This document shows, in pieces, positions 43,256 to 54,485 of a stretch of DNA of 64,000 nucleotides (positions are counted from its first letter, which is position 1; each line of letters begins with the position of its first letter). Source of the stretch: Methylomicrobium lacus LW14 (GTDB taxonomy: Bacteria > Pseudomonadota > Gammaproteobacteria > Methylococcales > Methylomonadaceae); NCBI RefSeq assembly GCF_000527095.1, contig NZ_AZUN01000001.1, forward strand, positions 4,167,501 through 4,231,500, in the 5' to 3' direction. A model generated the notes under the pieces. That model did no database searches and was not told the DNA's origin. It saw only the letters and a program-made list of their open reading frames with translations. The position numbers and the translations under genes were made by a program.

Positions 43256-46200
43256 AAATTTTGGCGATCCGAGGAAAAAATCTGGCCTCGCTTGCCGGCG
43301 AATTTGGGGTCGATTTTGAACAAGCGCCGCTGGCCACTGCCGGGCTGTTTGCGATCAGCGGCCCGACCGGCGCGGGCAAGAGCACGCTGCTCGATGCGCT
43401 GTGTCTGGCCTTGTATGACAAGACGCCGCGCCTGCATCAGGTCACTTCCAGCGGCGCGCGGCTTCAGGATGTCGGCGCTGAAACGGTGATGCAGCACGAT
43501 GTCCGCAATCTGTTGCGCCGAGGCTGTGCGGAAGGTTATGCCGAAGTCGATTTTGCCGGCGGCGACAGGCAGTCATATCGCGCCCGCTGGAGCGTGCGCC
43601 GGGCGCGCGGCAAGGCGGACGGCAAGCTGCAAGCCTCCGAGATGACGCTGATCAGCCGGGCCGATCAACAGCGTATCGGTGGCGTCAAGACCGAAGTGCT
43701 GGAAGCGATACAGCAGCGCATCGGGCTCAGTTTCAATCAGTTCACCCGCGCGGTGCTGCTCGCGCAAAACGAATTCGGCGTGTTTTTGAAAGCGCCCGAC
43801 GACGAACGCGCGACCCTGCTCGAAACGCTGACCGGCACCGACCTGTACAGCCGGATTTCGATCCGGGCGTTCGAGCGCGCCAAACTCGAAAAATACACGC
43901 TCGAACAACTGCAAGCCCGGCTTACCGAACAACTGCCGCTGGATACGGCCGCTCGTGAGGAACTGGAGGAGAAACTCAAAACGCTCGCGCAGGTGATCGA
44001 GAACAACACGCAGCACAAAACGGCGCTCGAAGCACAGTTGCAATGGCATCGGCGTTATCGCGACTTGCAGAAAGCCGAACAGGAGGCACAAGGCCAATGG
44101 GAAAGCATACAACGCGAGGATAGTCAGGCGCAGCCGCGCCGCGAGCGCTTGGCGCTGATCGAAGCGTTGCAGGATGCGCGTCCGCTGTTGGGGGAGTCCG
44201 ATCGTTTGGCCGGCGAATGCGAGGAGGCCCTGCAAAACCTGAGCCGGGCCGAGACCGCGTTGACCGAGGCCGAGACGGCCGCGCAGGCGGGCAGGGATGT
44301 GCAGCAACAGGCGCAACAGCAGAGGGAGGAGGCCGAACGGCAAAAGGCGGCCGCGCTCCCCGAACTGAACAAAGCGCGGCAACTGGATGCGGAGATCGAG
44401 ACGCTGAAGCCGGCGCACGCGCAGCAGCAACGGCAATGGCAGGACGCCGGGCAGGCCCTGGATAAAATCAAAGGCGCGCTCGCGGGCAAAGAGAAAGAAA
44501 ACCATGCCGCCGCGGCGGCGCGCGAACAGGTTTCGGCCTGGCTGAACGAACACGCGCACCTGGAAACCCTGAGCCGGCAATGGCCGCGCTGGGAGGCTTT
44601 GTTCGCGCAGGGCAGGGAGACGCTGGTCCGGCTGCAAACTGCCGGCAACACGCTGGCGGCCTCTGAACATGAACTGGCTGCATGCCGGCGTCAGGTCGCG
44701 GCGTCGGCAACCCTGCTCGAACAACTGCGCGGCGACAGCGAGCAGGCCGAACAGACACAGAAGACCCTGGCGCAGGAAGCCGCCGCCTTCGATGCTGCGG
44801 CCTTGCTGGAGTCCAATCGCGGCAGCCAGGAGCGGCTGGCACGGCTCAGGACGGCCGAAGCGGTCTGGCGGCGGCTTCTGGAATTGCAATCCGCCCACGG
44901 CGTGCAAAGCGAAAAGTTGCAGGGCTTAACCGAGAGCCGGCAACGGCAAAGCGCCGAACGGCAGGCGCTGCGTCAGGAATTGCCGAACTGGATCGCATGT
45001 CACGAACAGGCCGGCAAAATGTTCGACTTGGCCAAAATGGCCAGCAGTCAAAATGTCGAGCAAATGCGCGCGACGCTACGGGATGATGAAGCATGCCCGG
45101 TGTGCGGTTCCCTACAGCACCCCTTTGCGGATATCCGGCATCCTTATCGCGACCAGCTGGATGCGCTGGAGCGAGAAGTGGCGGCTTGCCTGGAGCGGCG
45201 CCAACAGGGCGAACAACAGGACAGCCGTCTCGGCCTTTCGCTTGAGCAGCACGATAAACAGATCGCCGAATTGAAAGCTGATCTGGCGGCAACGGCCGAT
45301 CAAATCGGCCAACAGCAAATCCAGTGGCATGCTCAGCCGCTGAAGGCCGAACTGGCTGCACGGGAGGCGGCAGCGTATCCGGATTGGTTCGCCAGCCAGA
45401 TCGTCGCATCCGAGGCGCAACAGCAAAAAATCGCCGTTGAATTGCAGGCGATGACGAAGGTGAATGCCCGCTTGACGGAGGCGCGGCAACGCTTCGAAGG
45501 CTTGTTCGAAAAGCGCAATACCGTGCAAAAGCAGTTCGATGCGGCCGGGGAGGCGCTGAAACAAGCCGAATTCAACCGGCAAGCCGCGGCCGCAACGCGC
45601 CAAAGCGCAGCGGAGCAGCTCGACCGGCAGCTGGCCGAGCTGGATGTGGCCTTCGCGGATGCCGGATGGCGGCAGGACTGGATCCGCGCGCCGGAAGATT
45701 TCGCAAGCCGATGCAGCAAACAGGCGCAGCATTGGCAGGATCAGCAGAATAGGCAACTGCAACTGGCGGCGGAGATCGTCGTCTTCGAGACCGAGTTGAA
45801 AGCATTGACCGGTAATCTCGGGCAGGCCGGTGCGCAAGTGTCTACCGCGCAGACCGCATTCGCGGCGATTGACCGTGAATTGGCGGGCAAGAAGACTGCA
45901 CGCGCGGCGTTGTTCGACGGGCAGGCGGTCAGTGTGATCGAGACGCGGCTCGAGCAAAACATCTCCGGCGCCAAAAAACGATTCGAGGCCGCGGCCGAAG
46001 CCGCCGCGCAAAGCCAAACCCGTTTGGCGACCTGCCGTGAAGCCCGGGAGCAAGCCCAACACCAGTGGAACACCAGGCAGGCGCAGCTTGGCCGCGCGCA
46101 GCAGGCCTTGAGCGCTTGGCTGGCCGCATTCAATCAAGCGCACGCCGCAGATAAACCGATCGAAGCGGCCGATTTGCGCGAGATTTTGCAGCAGAATCGC

Positions 46201-46992
46201 AGCGAGATTGCCGCCGAAAGGCTCGCGCTGGACACGCTGAAGGAGGCCCTGACGGGAGCCCAAAGCGTTCTGAGCGAGCGCCGCCGGCAATGCGAATCGC
46301 ATCGGGAGACGCGCGCTTCTCTCGATACCGAAGACGCGCTGCAATCGCAGCTGAGCGAGTTGCAGAACCAGCTTGCCGCGGAGCAGAACCAGCGCACCGA
46401 GCTCGATCTGCAACGCCGGGCCGACGAGGCCAGGATCAAGACGTCTTCCGAATTGCAGGCTCAAATCGGGACGCAAGCGGCGGTCAGCGAGACCTGGGGC
46501 AAACTCGGCGCGCTGATCGGTTCGGCGGACGGCAAAAAATTCCGCAACATCGCCCAGCAACTGACGCTGGACATCCTGCTCGGCTACGCCAATCAGCATC
46601 TGAAAGACCTGAGCCGCCGTTACCGCCTGGAACGGGTCAAGGACACGCTGGCCTTGCAGGTCGTCGATCAGGATATGGGCGATGAAATCCGCTCGGTGCA
46701 TTCCTTGTCCGGCGGCGAATCGTTTTTATTGTCGCTGGCGCTGGCATTGGGGCTGGCGTCATTGTCGTCGAACCGGGTCAAGGTCGAATCGCTGTTCATC
46801 GACGAAGGCTTCGGCAGTCTCGATGCCGAAACCCTGCGCGTGGCGATGGATGCGCTGGACACCTTGCAGTCCCTCGGCCGCAAGGTCGGCGTGATTTCGC
46901 ACGTTCAGGAAATGACCGAACGGATCGGCGTCCGGATTCAGGTCAGGCGGGTCAGCGGCGGATCGAGCCATGTCGATGTGCAGGGAGTGTAA
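43252..46992 (+). CDS. sbcC: Exonuclease SbcC (Rad50-like ATPase)
   Basis: 1246 residues. It has Walker A in SGPTGAGKSTLLDALC near residue 40, long coiled-coil arms rich in Gln, Glu and Ala, and the zinc hook CPVC near 613. The ABC signature LSGGESFLLSLALALG lies near 1150, and Walker B with the D-loop (SLFIDEGFGSLD) near 1180. It works with SbcD in DNA-end processing; the four-base overlap of the genes shows coupling. A longer in-frame reading from 42580 overlaps sbcD and is rejected. Confidence 0.95.
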   Translation: MKILAIRGKNLASLAGEFGVDFEQAPLATAGLFAISGPTGAGKSTLLDALCLALYDKTPRLHQVTSSGARLQDVGAETVMQHDVRNLLRRGCAEGYAEVDFAGGDRQSYRARWSVRRARGKADGKLQASEMTLISRADQQRIGGVKTEVLEAIQQRIGLSFNQFTRAVLLAQNEFGVFLKAPDDERATLLETLTGTDLYSRISIRAFERAKLEKYTLEQLQARLTEQLPLDTAAREELEEKLKTLAQVIENNTQHKTALEAQLQWHRRYRDLQKAEQEAQGQWESIQREDSQAQPRRERLALIEALQDARPLLGESDRLAGECEEALQNLSRAETALTEAETAAQAGRDVQQQAQQQREEAERQKAAALPELNKARQLDAEIETLKPAHAQQQRQWQDAGQALDKIKGALAGKEKENHAAAAAREQVSAWLNEHAHLETLSRQWPRWEALFAQGRETLVRLQTAGNTLAASEHELAACRRQVAASATLLEQLRGDSEQAEQTQKTLAQEAAAFDAAALLESNRGSQERLARLRTAEAVWRRLLELQSAHGVQSEKLQGLTESRQRQSAERQALRQELPNWIACHEQAGKMFDLAKMASSQNVEQMRATLRDDEACPVCGSLQHPFADIRHPYRDQLDALEREVAACLERRQQGEQQDSRLGLSLEQHDKQIAELKADLAATADQIGQQQIQWHAQPLKAELAAREAAAYPDWFASQIVASEAQQQKIAVELQAMTKVNARLTEARQRFEGLFEKRNTVQKQFDAAGEALKQAEFNRQAAAATRQSAAEQLDRQLAELDVAFADAGWRQDWIRAPEDFASRCSKQAQHWQDQQNRQLQLAAEIVVFETELKALTGNLGQAGAQVSTAQTAFAAIDRELAGKKTARAALFDGQAVSVIETRLEQNISGAKKRFEAAAEAAAQSQTRLATCREAREQAQHQWNTRQAQLGRAQQALSAWLAAFNQAHAADKPIEAADLREILQQNRSEIAAERLALDTLKEALTGAQSVLSERRRQCESHRETRASLDTEDALQSQLSELQNQLAAEQNQRTELDLQRRADEARIKTSSELQAQIGTQAAVSETWGKLGALIGSADGKKFRNIAQQLTLDILLGYANQHLKDLSRRYRLERVKDTLALQVVDQDMGDEIRSVHSLSGGESFLLSLALALGLASLSSNRVKVESLFIDEGFGSLDAETLRVAMDALDTLQSLGRKVGVISHVQEMTERIGVRIQVRRVSGGSSHVDVQGV

Positions 46993-47145
46993 TTTAGGGA
47001 GCGGTTAGCCATAAACTCCCCAAAGCAGAAGCTATCGTGCTCATTTTGCCCGCTTTAATAACCTTTCTTTTATTGTGGGCTTGATGTTTTGTCCAAATGT
47101 TGGCATTGTAGCGGCCCGAATCGACCAATCCTATCCACCCACCGC

Positions 47146-49050
47146 ATGATGCAATTTATTCTCTCGCTGATTCATCGCCTGTACGCGAAGCAGGTTCCCG
47201 CGACCGGCATCGGCTTGTTCCGGCTTTTTTACGGCCTGGTCACGCTACAGGAAGTGCTGTTTTTAAGTTATTTCAATCATCTGATTTTCGACCCGATTCC
47301 GTATATCGATGTCGAATTCCCGACGATCCCGTTTTTCCTGGGACTGTGGGCCTTGATCGCGTTTTTCGTCGTGATCGGCTATCGCTACCGGTTTTCGCTG
47401 CTGGCGAACTACCTGTTCTGGATCGTGTTCGTCAATTTCACGCCGATGCAGCGCGATTTCGACGGCGGTTTCGACATGTTCATGACCGGGGCCAATTTCT
47501 TCCTGCTGTTCATGCCGGGCGACCGCGCGTTTGCGATCGACGCGTTGCGCCGCAAGCTCGGCACGCCGTTTCGGCAATACCGCAGCTACCCGAAGCCGAT
47601 GGTGTCGGCGCTGGCTTATTATCTTCCGGTCGCGATCTGCCTCGGTTTTCTGTATTTCGATTCGGCGATCCATAAATTGTTTGCCGAGCATTGGCGCAAC
47701 GGCCTGGGCTCCTGGCTGCCATCGACCCAGCCTTATTATGTGTCCGCGCTGGACATGTCGTTTTTGCTGAACCAGGAAGCGCTGGTCAAGGCGATCGGCT
47801 ATACGATCCTGGTTTTCCAGTTCACGTTTTTGGCCTTCTTCAACCGGCGCAACCTGCGTCCGGTGTATTTGTTCATCGGCATCGGCATGCATCTTGGCAT
47901 CACGCTGTCGTTGAACATTTATCCGTTCGGCATGGGCATGCTGGTCTTTTATACCTTGCTCGTGCCGTTCAGTTGGTGGCGAAGGATCGGCCGGATTGTG
48001 ACGGCCAGAGAGCCTGTGTTGACCGTGTTTTATGATCAGTTGTGCCCGCTTTGCAATCGCACGGTGCTGATCCTGAATCATTTCGACATTTTCCGCTGCA
48101 TCGACTTCAAAGGCGCGCAGGATCATGCGGCACAGTACCCGGCGTTAAGCGTGTTGAGCCAGGAGGTGTTGTTGACCGATCTGTATGCGCTGGACCGGAA
48201 CAATCGGCTTTACGCAGGGCTAGACACCTATATCCAGATACTGATTAAGATGCGTTATTTAAGCCCTCTGGGCTTAGTGCTGAAACTGCCCGGCATCTAT
48301 CATCTGGCCGCGAAAAAATATCGGCAAATCGCCGATAATCGCGCGCGCGTGGCTTGTACCGCCGATTGCGTCAGCGCGGAGCCTTTGCCGGATCAGACTT
48401 ATTATCATCGCGTATTCGAGCTGTATGCCCAGCAAAAACCGAAAGCCTTTGCGCGCAAGCTGGCGAAAATCCTGGTCGCGATCATCCTGCTGCAACTGAA
48501 CAGCACGATTCATTACGGCATCCTGTACCGCTTTAAATTGAACAAACCCGAGAGCCCGGCGTTGGCGGCCATGATCAAGAGCAGTAACGAGTTGATCTCG
48601 GTGTCGCAGCTTTTTCTCGGCATCGCGCCGCATGCGCTGTATCTGCACGATCATTTTGCCGGTTATGACAGGATCATCGGGATTACCTATACCGACGCGG
48701 AAGGCCGCGAGCAATGGCTGCCGTTCGTGAACGAGCAAGGCAGGCTGGTCGCGCCGAACTGGGGACGCGTGCATTCGATGTGGGCGAATATCGCGGTGAC
48801 GCCGACGATCAACGAGACGCGGCTGAAGAAATTCATCATGAAAGTGACCGCGTTTTGGGGGCAAAAAATCGGTTTACGGCTCGATCAAACGGTCTTCCAT
48901 CTGAAGCTCAAAAAAATCGAATCGCCGACGCAGTGGGTCGATGACCAGCTGCACAAGAATTTCGCTTCGCCGTGGCAGGAGATCGGCACCGCGGCCTGGC
49001 GGGACGGTTCGATCCGTATCGAATTGCCAAGCAACATCAACGAGCTGTAA
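47146..49050 (+). CDS. HTTM-domain membrane protein fused to a DCC thiol-disulfide domain
   Basis: 634 residues. The N-terminal HTTM region (about 10-285), the membrane fold shared with vitamin K-dependent gamma-carboxylase, has several helices and the GIGLFRLFYGLVTLQEVLFL and MQRDFDGGFDMFM segments. A DCC/DUF393 domain follows (about 290-400) with FYDQLCPLCNRTVLIL, a CPLC thioredoxin-like centre. The C-terminal part has another hydrophobic helix (AKILVAIILLQLNSTIHYG) and a soluble end. HTTM proteins are suspected to modify or insert proteins or lipids; real function unknown. ATG 47146 is followed by a second ATG; no strong ribosome binding site is seen. The gene is monocistronic. Confidence 0.8.
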   Translation: MMQFILSLIHRLYAKQVPATGIGLFRLFYGLVTLQEVLFLSYFNHLIFDPIPYIDVEFPTIPFFLGLWALIAFFVVIGYRYRFSLLANYLFWIVFVNFTPMQRDFDGGFDMFMTGANFFLLFMPGDRAFAIDALRRKLGTPFRQYRSYPKPMVSALAYYLPVAICLGFLYFDSAIHKLFAEHWRNGLGSWLPSTQPYYVSALDMSFLLNQEALVKAIGYTILVFQFTFLAFFNRRNLRPVYLFIGIGMHLGITLSLNIYPFGMGMLVFYTLLVPFSWWRRIGRIVTAREPVLTVFYDQLCPLCNRTVLILNHFDIFRCIDFKGAQDHAAQYPALSVLSQEVLLTDLYALDRNNRLYAGLDTYIQILIKMRYLSPLGLVLKLPGIYHLAAKKYRQIADNRARVACTADCVSAEPLPDQTYYHRVFELYAQQKPKAFARKLAKILVAIILLQLNSTIHYGILYRFKLNKPESPALAAMIKSSNELISVSQLFLGIAPHALYLHDHFAGYDRIIGITYTDAEGREQWLPFVNEQGRLVAPNWGRVHSMWANIAVTPTINETRLKKFIMKVTAFWGQKIGLRLDQTVFHLKLKKIESPTQWVDDQLHKNFASPWQEIGTAAWRDGSIRIELPSNINEL

Positions 49051-49078
49051 TGCGGCTGTCCCAGACGCCTATTTTTTA

Positions 49079-49107
49079 TTGCCTGATCGCCGATGGCATG
49101 GTATAAA
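49079..49107 (+). promoter_or_regulatory. Promoter of lipopeptide gene 1
   Basis: TTGCCT (49079-49084), a 17-base spacer, then TATAAA (49102-49107). The predicted start at about 49114 coincides with the first base of the GTGC (49114-49117)/GCAC (49128-49131) hairpin. Confidence 0.65.
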
Positions 49108-49166
49108 TTAGCGGTGCTTTTATGGGCGCACACATAAAAATAATTTAAACGTTTTTGGAGGATATT

Positions 49167-49286
49167 ATGAAAAAAGTTCTTTCAGTTTTCGCTCTGGCTC
49201 TGATGATTGTTGGCCTGACCGGTTGCTTGGACCCACAAGATGGCGAAAAGCAAAGACCAACTTCTGCATCTAGCGTTGCTCTCTAA
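49167..49286 (+). CDS. Small lipoprotein 1 (39 residues)
   Basis: MKKVLSVFALALMIVGLTGC is a clean lipoprotein signal with lipobox LTGC. The mature peptide is only 20 residues, lipid-Cys then LDPQDGEKQRPTSASSVAL, with no charged retention signal at +2 (Leu), so outer-membrane sorting is expected. A strong GGAGGA site lies 4 bases upstream of the ATG (49167). A near-identical gene follows 121 bases later with its own promoter. Size and type recall entericidin-like lipopeptides, but the sequence is not an entericidin. Function unknown. Confidence 0.85.
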   Translation: MKKVLSVFALALMIVGLTGCLDPQDGEKQRPTSASSVAL

Positions 49287-49314
49287 TTATTGAGCGAACG
49301 GTCGGTTTGTTTTA

Positions 49315-49343
49315 TTGCATCAAAAAGTAAGTCGTGGTATAAA
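49315..49343 (+). promoter_or_regulatory. Promoter of lipopeptide gene 2
   Basis: TTGCAT (49315-49320), 17 bases, then TATAAA (49338-49343), the same architecture as gene 1. The predicted start at about 49350 is the first base of the GTGCTC-ACAA-GAGCAC hairpin (49350-49365). Confidence 0.65.
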
Positions 49344-49407
49344 ATGCGGGTGCTCACAAGAGCACTCCACTATAAAAATAATTTAACCCCTTTTGGAGGA
49401 TATTATT

Positions 49408-49527
49408 ATGAAGAAAATTTTAGCACTTCTGGCTCTGACTCTGACTATCGTAGGTTTGACTGGCTGCTTGGATCCGCAAGACGGCGAAAAGCAAAGACCA
49501 ACCTCTTCAACCTCAGTTGGTTTGTAA
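49408..49527 (+). CDS. Small lipoprotein 2 (39 residues), tandem copy
   Basis: MKKILALLALTLTIVGLTGC is followed by a 20-residue mature peptide LDPQDGEKQRPTSSTSVGL. The LTGCLDPQDGEKQRPTS core (17 residues) is identical to copy 1, while the signal and the tail have diverged, which suggests selection on the core. GGAGGA precedes the ATG. A rho-independent terminator follows at 49574. Both copies are probably abundant surface or periplasmic lipopeptides. Confidence 0.85.
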   Translation: MKKILALLALTLTIVGLTGCLDPQDGEKQRPTSSTSVGL

Positions 49528-49573
49528 TAAATATCAGCTCAGTAGTTTTGTAATAAAACTGACCGGATATACC

Positions 49574-49603
49574 AAAAAACCCAGCTTAACGGCTGGGTTT
49601 TTT
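49574..49603 (+). terminator. Rho-independent terminator after the lipopeptide pair
   Basis: AAAAAACCCAGC, loop TTAACG, GCTGGGTTTTTT: a perfect stem with a T-run on the plus strand. It works in both directions in principle. Confidence 0.9.
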
Positions 49604-49650
49604 GCGTTTGGGGGAAAGGAAAAAATGCTCCAGCTGCTTGAGCAAAGCGC

Positions 49651-49710
49651 CGTCCTGAGCCCCTCGAAGGGTCGAAGCGAGTTGTTGGCTTCGGCTCCGC
49701 TCAGCCAACG
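49651..49710. repeat. Dispersed CCTGAGC...TCGAAGG-type repeat
   Basis: A CCTGAGCCCCTCGAAGG segment is followed by palindromic GTTGGCT...AGCCAAC. Short elements of this kind are scattered through many proteobacterial genomes. It lies between the terminator and the 3' end of the copper ATPase gene. Confidence 0.45.
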
Positions 49711-49724
49711 ATAACTTTTTTATC

Positions 49725-52208
<2,484 letters not shown>

Positions 52209-52245
52209 TGTTGTTTGTCGATGCGGCGCTTCGTATCTTCTCTCG

Positions 52246-52316
52246 TTCCCGCGCGCCGCGTGGGAATGCCGTCACGACGCGCTTGCGTCGCGACACGGGA
52301 CGCCGGCGCGTCCACC
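52246..52316. repeat. Palindromic repeat cluster upstream of the copper ATPase gene
   Basis: Three adjacent small palindromes: TTCCC...GGGAA (52246-52266), GACGCG-CTT-GCGTC (about 52276-52289) and GGACGC...GCGTCC (about 52298-52313). Together they look like one intergenic repeat unit of the GTTCCC(A)CGC...GTGGGAAT type common in proteobacteria. It lies in the transcript between the 120-residue gene and the ATPase. Confidence 0.6.
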
Positions 52317-52349
52317 CCTGGATTCCCTCGTGGGAAGCAGAAAAAGTAC

Positions 52350-52709
52350 TTAGTGCAAACTCTTCGGAGTATCCCTTTCTTCCGGGGTTTCCTCGATCAG
52401 ATTTTGCAGATGATCCTTTTGCCGCAACACAAAATCCCGGCTTTCTTCGAGTGTTGTGCGGGATGCCGAGACGATCTCCTTGCGATATTTGTGTACGAAA
52501 TAGCCAGCAACGATACCCAGACCGAACATGATGACCGGCTTTCTGGTCGCAGCGACGACGATGCCGCGGCCGGCATGAATGATTGTTGATACCACGATGC
52601 TAGTTGTCAGGCCTCTGGCGATCATGTCGGCCTGCCGCGTCGAGTTTGTGGCATCGTCCGATTTTGATTGGGCGATGTTGCTTTTCTCGCTTTGGGTTAA
52701 GTGATTCAT
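52350..52709 (-). CDS. Small membrane protein linked to the copper ATPase
   Basis: 119 residues from MNHLTQSEKSN (52709, six bases after GAGGA). A polar N-terminus is followed by one or two hydrophobic segments (about 30-70; GLTTSIVVSTIIHAGRGIVV, PVIMFGLGIVAGYFV) and a charged helical tail rich in Glu and Arg. I do not recognise a named family; the tail is YtxH-like in composition. It precedes the ATPase on the same strand, so it may be an accessory subunit. An alternative start at 52712 gives poor spacing. Confidence 0.65.
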   Translation of the reverse strand: MNHLTQSEKSNIAQSKSDDATNSTRQADMIARGLTTSIVVSTIIHAGRGIVVAATRKPVIMFGLGIVAGYFVHKYRKEIVSASRTTLEESRDFVLRQKDHLQNLIEETPEERDTPKSLH

Positions 52710-53013
52710 CATATTCCTCAAGAATGGCAGGGTATTAGTTAAAGCATTTTAAACGGAGAAGTCAATAGCCATGCAATTTCCTTACCAATTCCGCCTGCTG
52801 TGGCGTATCGGTTCGGGGCGTCGGCGCTGTCGGTAAACTTCGGCAACAGTGCGTCATCTCATCGTGTTGAAAATGCAGAGTCAGTATGTAAATTTCAAGT
52901 CGTGTGACGGCGATTCGGCGCAAACGTTCCATTGCGTCGGCATCAAAAGGTATGCTGAAATAGGTTTTACGCCTGCCCCTTCACCATCACTGATCAATCA
53001 CAGGATATAACCG
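52710..53013. other. Divergent intergenic region (304 bases)
   Basis: It separates the minus-strand copper ATPase block from the plus-strand TauE/SafE gene. I find no gene and no strong promoter or operator palindrome in it. AGGATA before the GTG at 53014 is the ribosome binding site of the next gene. Confidence 0.4.
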
Positions 53014-54303
53014 GTGACCATCAAACCCAACGCCGATTCAAGCCAAACTGATTCAAGACCGGGCCGCTTCGGCAAAGCCCTGAAAAGAATTGCCGCCGTC
53101 ACCCTGGCGCTGCTGGGTATCGGCTTCATCCTCTGGCTCGACAGCTGGTTCATGGATCATGCCGAGATGCCGAAACTCGGCCGCGATATCAGCTACGGTT
53201 TGCTGATGCTGATCGGTTTTTTGACCAGTTTCCACTGCGTCGGGATGTGCGGTCCGTTGATTCTGGGCTATACCGCAAAAACCGCCGCCAGGGGGCATAA
53301 ATCCTACGGCACGCATCTCTTGTACGGGATCGGCAAGACGCTGTCCTATACCACGATCGGCGCGCTGTTTGGCGCCTTCGGGGCGATCGTGGCGTTTACG
53401 CCGTTCACGCAGGGCGTGGTCGGCGTTGCGGCGGGTGTTTTTCTGATTTTGTTCGGCCTGCACATGTTCGAAGTGTTTCCGGCCTTGAGCCATTTTCAGA
53501 TCAAGCCGCCGGCGTTTTTGATGCGTTTCGTCGGCAAGGAATACCGTAAGCACAGCAACCCGTTTGTCATCGGCCTGTTGAACGGCCTGATGATCATCTG
53601 CGGTCCGTTGCAGGCGATGTATGTGATGGCCGCCGGCACCGGCAGTGGGTCGGAAGGCGCGACGATTCTGTTTTTTTTCGGCATCGGCACCTTGCCGCTG
53701 CTGATGGGCTTCGGCTTTCTGACCAGCCTGTTGTCGGCGAATCTGACGCCGAAAATAGTGAAGGCCTCGGGCGTGATTGTAATCATGCTGGGGGCGATCA
53801 TGCTGAACCGGGGCCTGGCGGTCACCGGCACCGGAATCGATTTCAATACGCTGGTCGCGCGTGTGGCGCAGAAGCTGGCGCCGGTCGCCTCCGAAACGCC
53901 GTCTTTCGCGACCGAACAAACGATCACGATGGACGTGCTGAGCACCGGCTTTTCGCCGAATCGTTTTACCTTGCGCAAAGGCATTCCGGTCAAATGGGTG
54001 ATCAACGGCGAAGAGCTGAACGAATGCAATAAGGAGATCATCGTGCCTCAATACGATCTGAAGATCACCCTGAAACCGGGCAAACAGGTGATCGAATTCA
54101 CGCCCCCGGAAGCCGGCGTGGTGCCCTGGAGCTGCTGGATGGGCATGATGCCGGGGACCTTTATCGTCGTGGAGGCGACGCCCGCACCGAAACCGCATGC
54201 AACGGCAGGCGCTGAGCCCGCAGCGCCGGAAACGGCAGCCGAATATGAACGTTTGATCAGGGAGTTCAAACGTTTGTGGAGCCGATTGCTGATGTATTTT
54301 TAG
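53014..54303 (+). CDS. TauE/SafE-like membrane protein with C-terminal cupredoxin-type domain
   Basis: 429 residues. An extra N-terminal helix (about 22-46) precedes a six-helix DsbD_2/TauE-SafE-type core (about 60-270) with FHCVGMCGPLI near 72, the Cys/Met pair motif of copper-linked members. The periplasmic C-terminal domain (about 305-395) is cupredoxin-like: ITMDVLSTGFSPNRFTLRKG, then Cys in NECNKEI and a final WSCWMGMMPGTF loop with Cys and Met ligands. The last 35 residues are a charged tail. A role in moving or sensing copper across the inner membrane is likely, divergent from the Cu(I) ATPase. Start GTG with AGGA upstream. Confidence 0.78.
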   Translation: MTIKPNADSSQTDSRPGRFGKALKRIAAVTLALLGIGFILWLDSWFMDHAEMPKLGRDISYGLLMLIGFLTSFHCVGMCGPLILGYTAKTAARGHKSYGTHLLYGIGKTLSYTTIGALFGAFGAIVAFTPFTQGVVGVAAGVFLILFGLHMFEVFPALSHFQIKPPAFLMRFVGKEYRKHSNPFVIGLLNGLMIICGPLQAMYVMAAGTGSGSEGATILFFFGIGTLPLLMGFGFLTSLLSANLTPKIVKASGVIVIMLGAIMLNRGLAVTGTGIDFNTLVARVAQKLAPVASETPSFATEQTITMDVLSTGFSPNRFTLRKGIPVKWVINGEELNECNKEIIVPQYDLKITLKPGKQVIEFTPPEAGVVPWSCWMGMMPGTFIVVEATPAPKPHATAGAEPAAPETAAEYERLIREFKRLWSRLLMYF

Positions 54304-54345
54304 AATCGGTAGCCGCTGTCAATTAACGTTATTCATTAATCACCG

Positions 54346-54468
54346 TCGGCCAAAATCGTTAAGCCTTTGCTAAGGGCTGTTTTGAAGCGATTAGGTTGGT
54401 GCGGCCTGCGCTTTTTAAGGTTCGATTTATATTCCTTTGCTAGGCTGGGTGCTGATGATTTTGGCCGA
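54346..54468. repeat. Inverted-repeat element in the spacer before the surface-protein gene
   Basis: TCGGCCAAAATC at 54346-54357 and its perfect complement GATTTTGGCCGA at 54457-54468 bracket 99 bases. Inside each arm lies a CCTTTGCTA copy (54364-54372 and 54434-54442). It may be a tiny non-autonomous mobile element or a transcribed structure. No target duplication is evident. Confidence 0.5.
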
Positions 54469-54485
54469 AAAATGAACCTATATTC

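Noticed and set aside
42014..46992. SbcCD as part of a defence system
   Set aside because: It is the ordinary DNA-end processing pair, outside the island and without defence neighbours.
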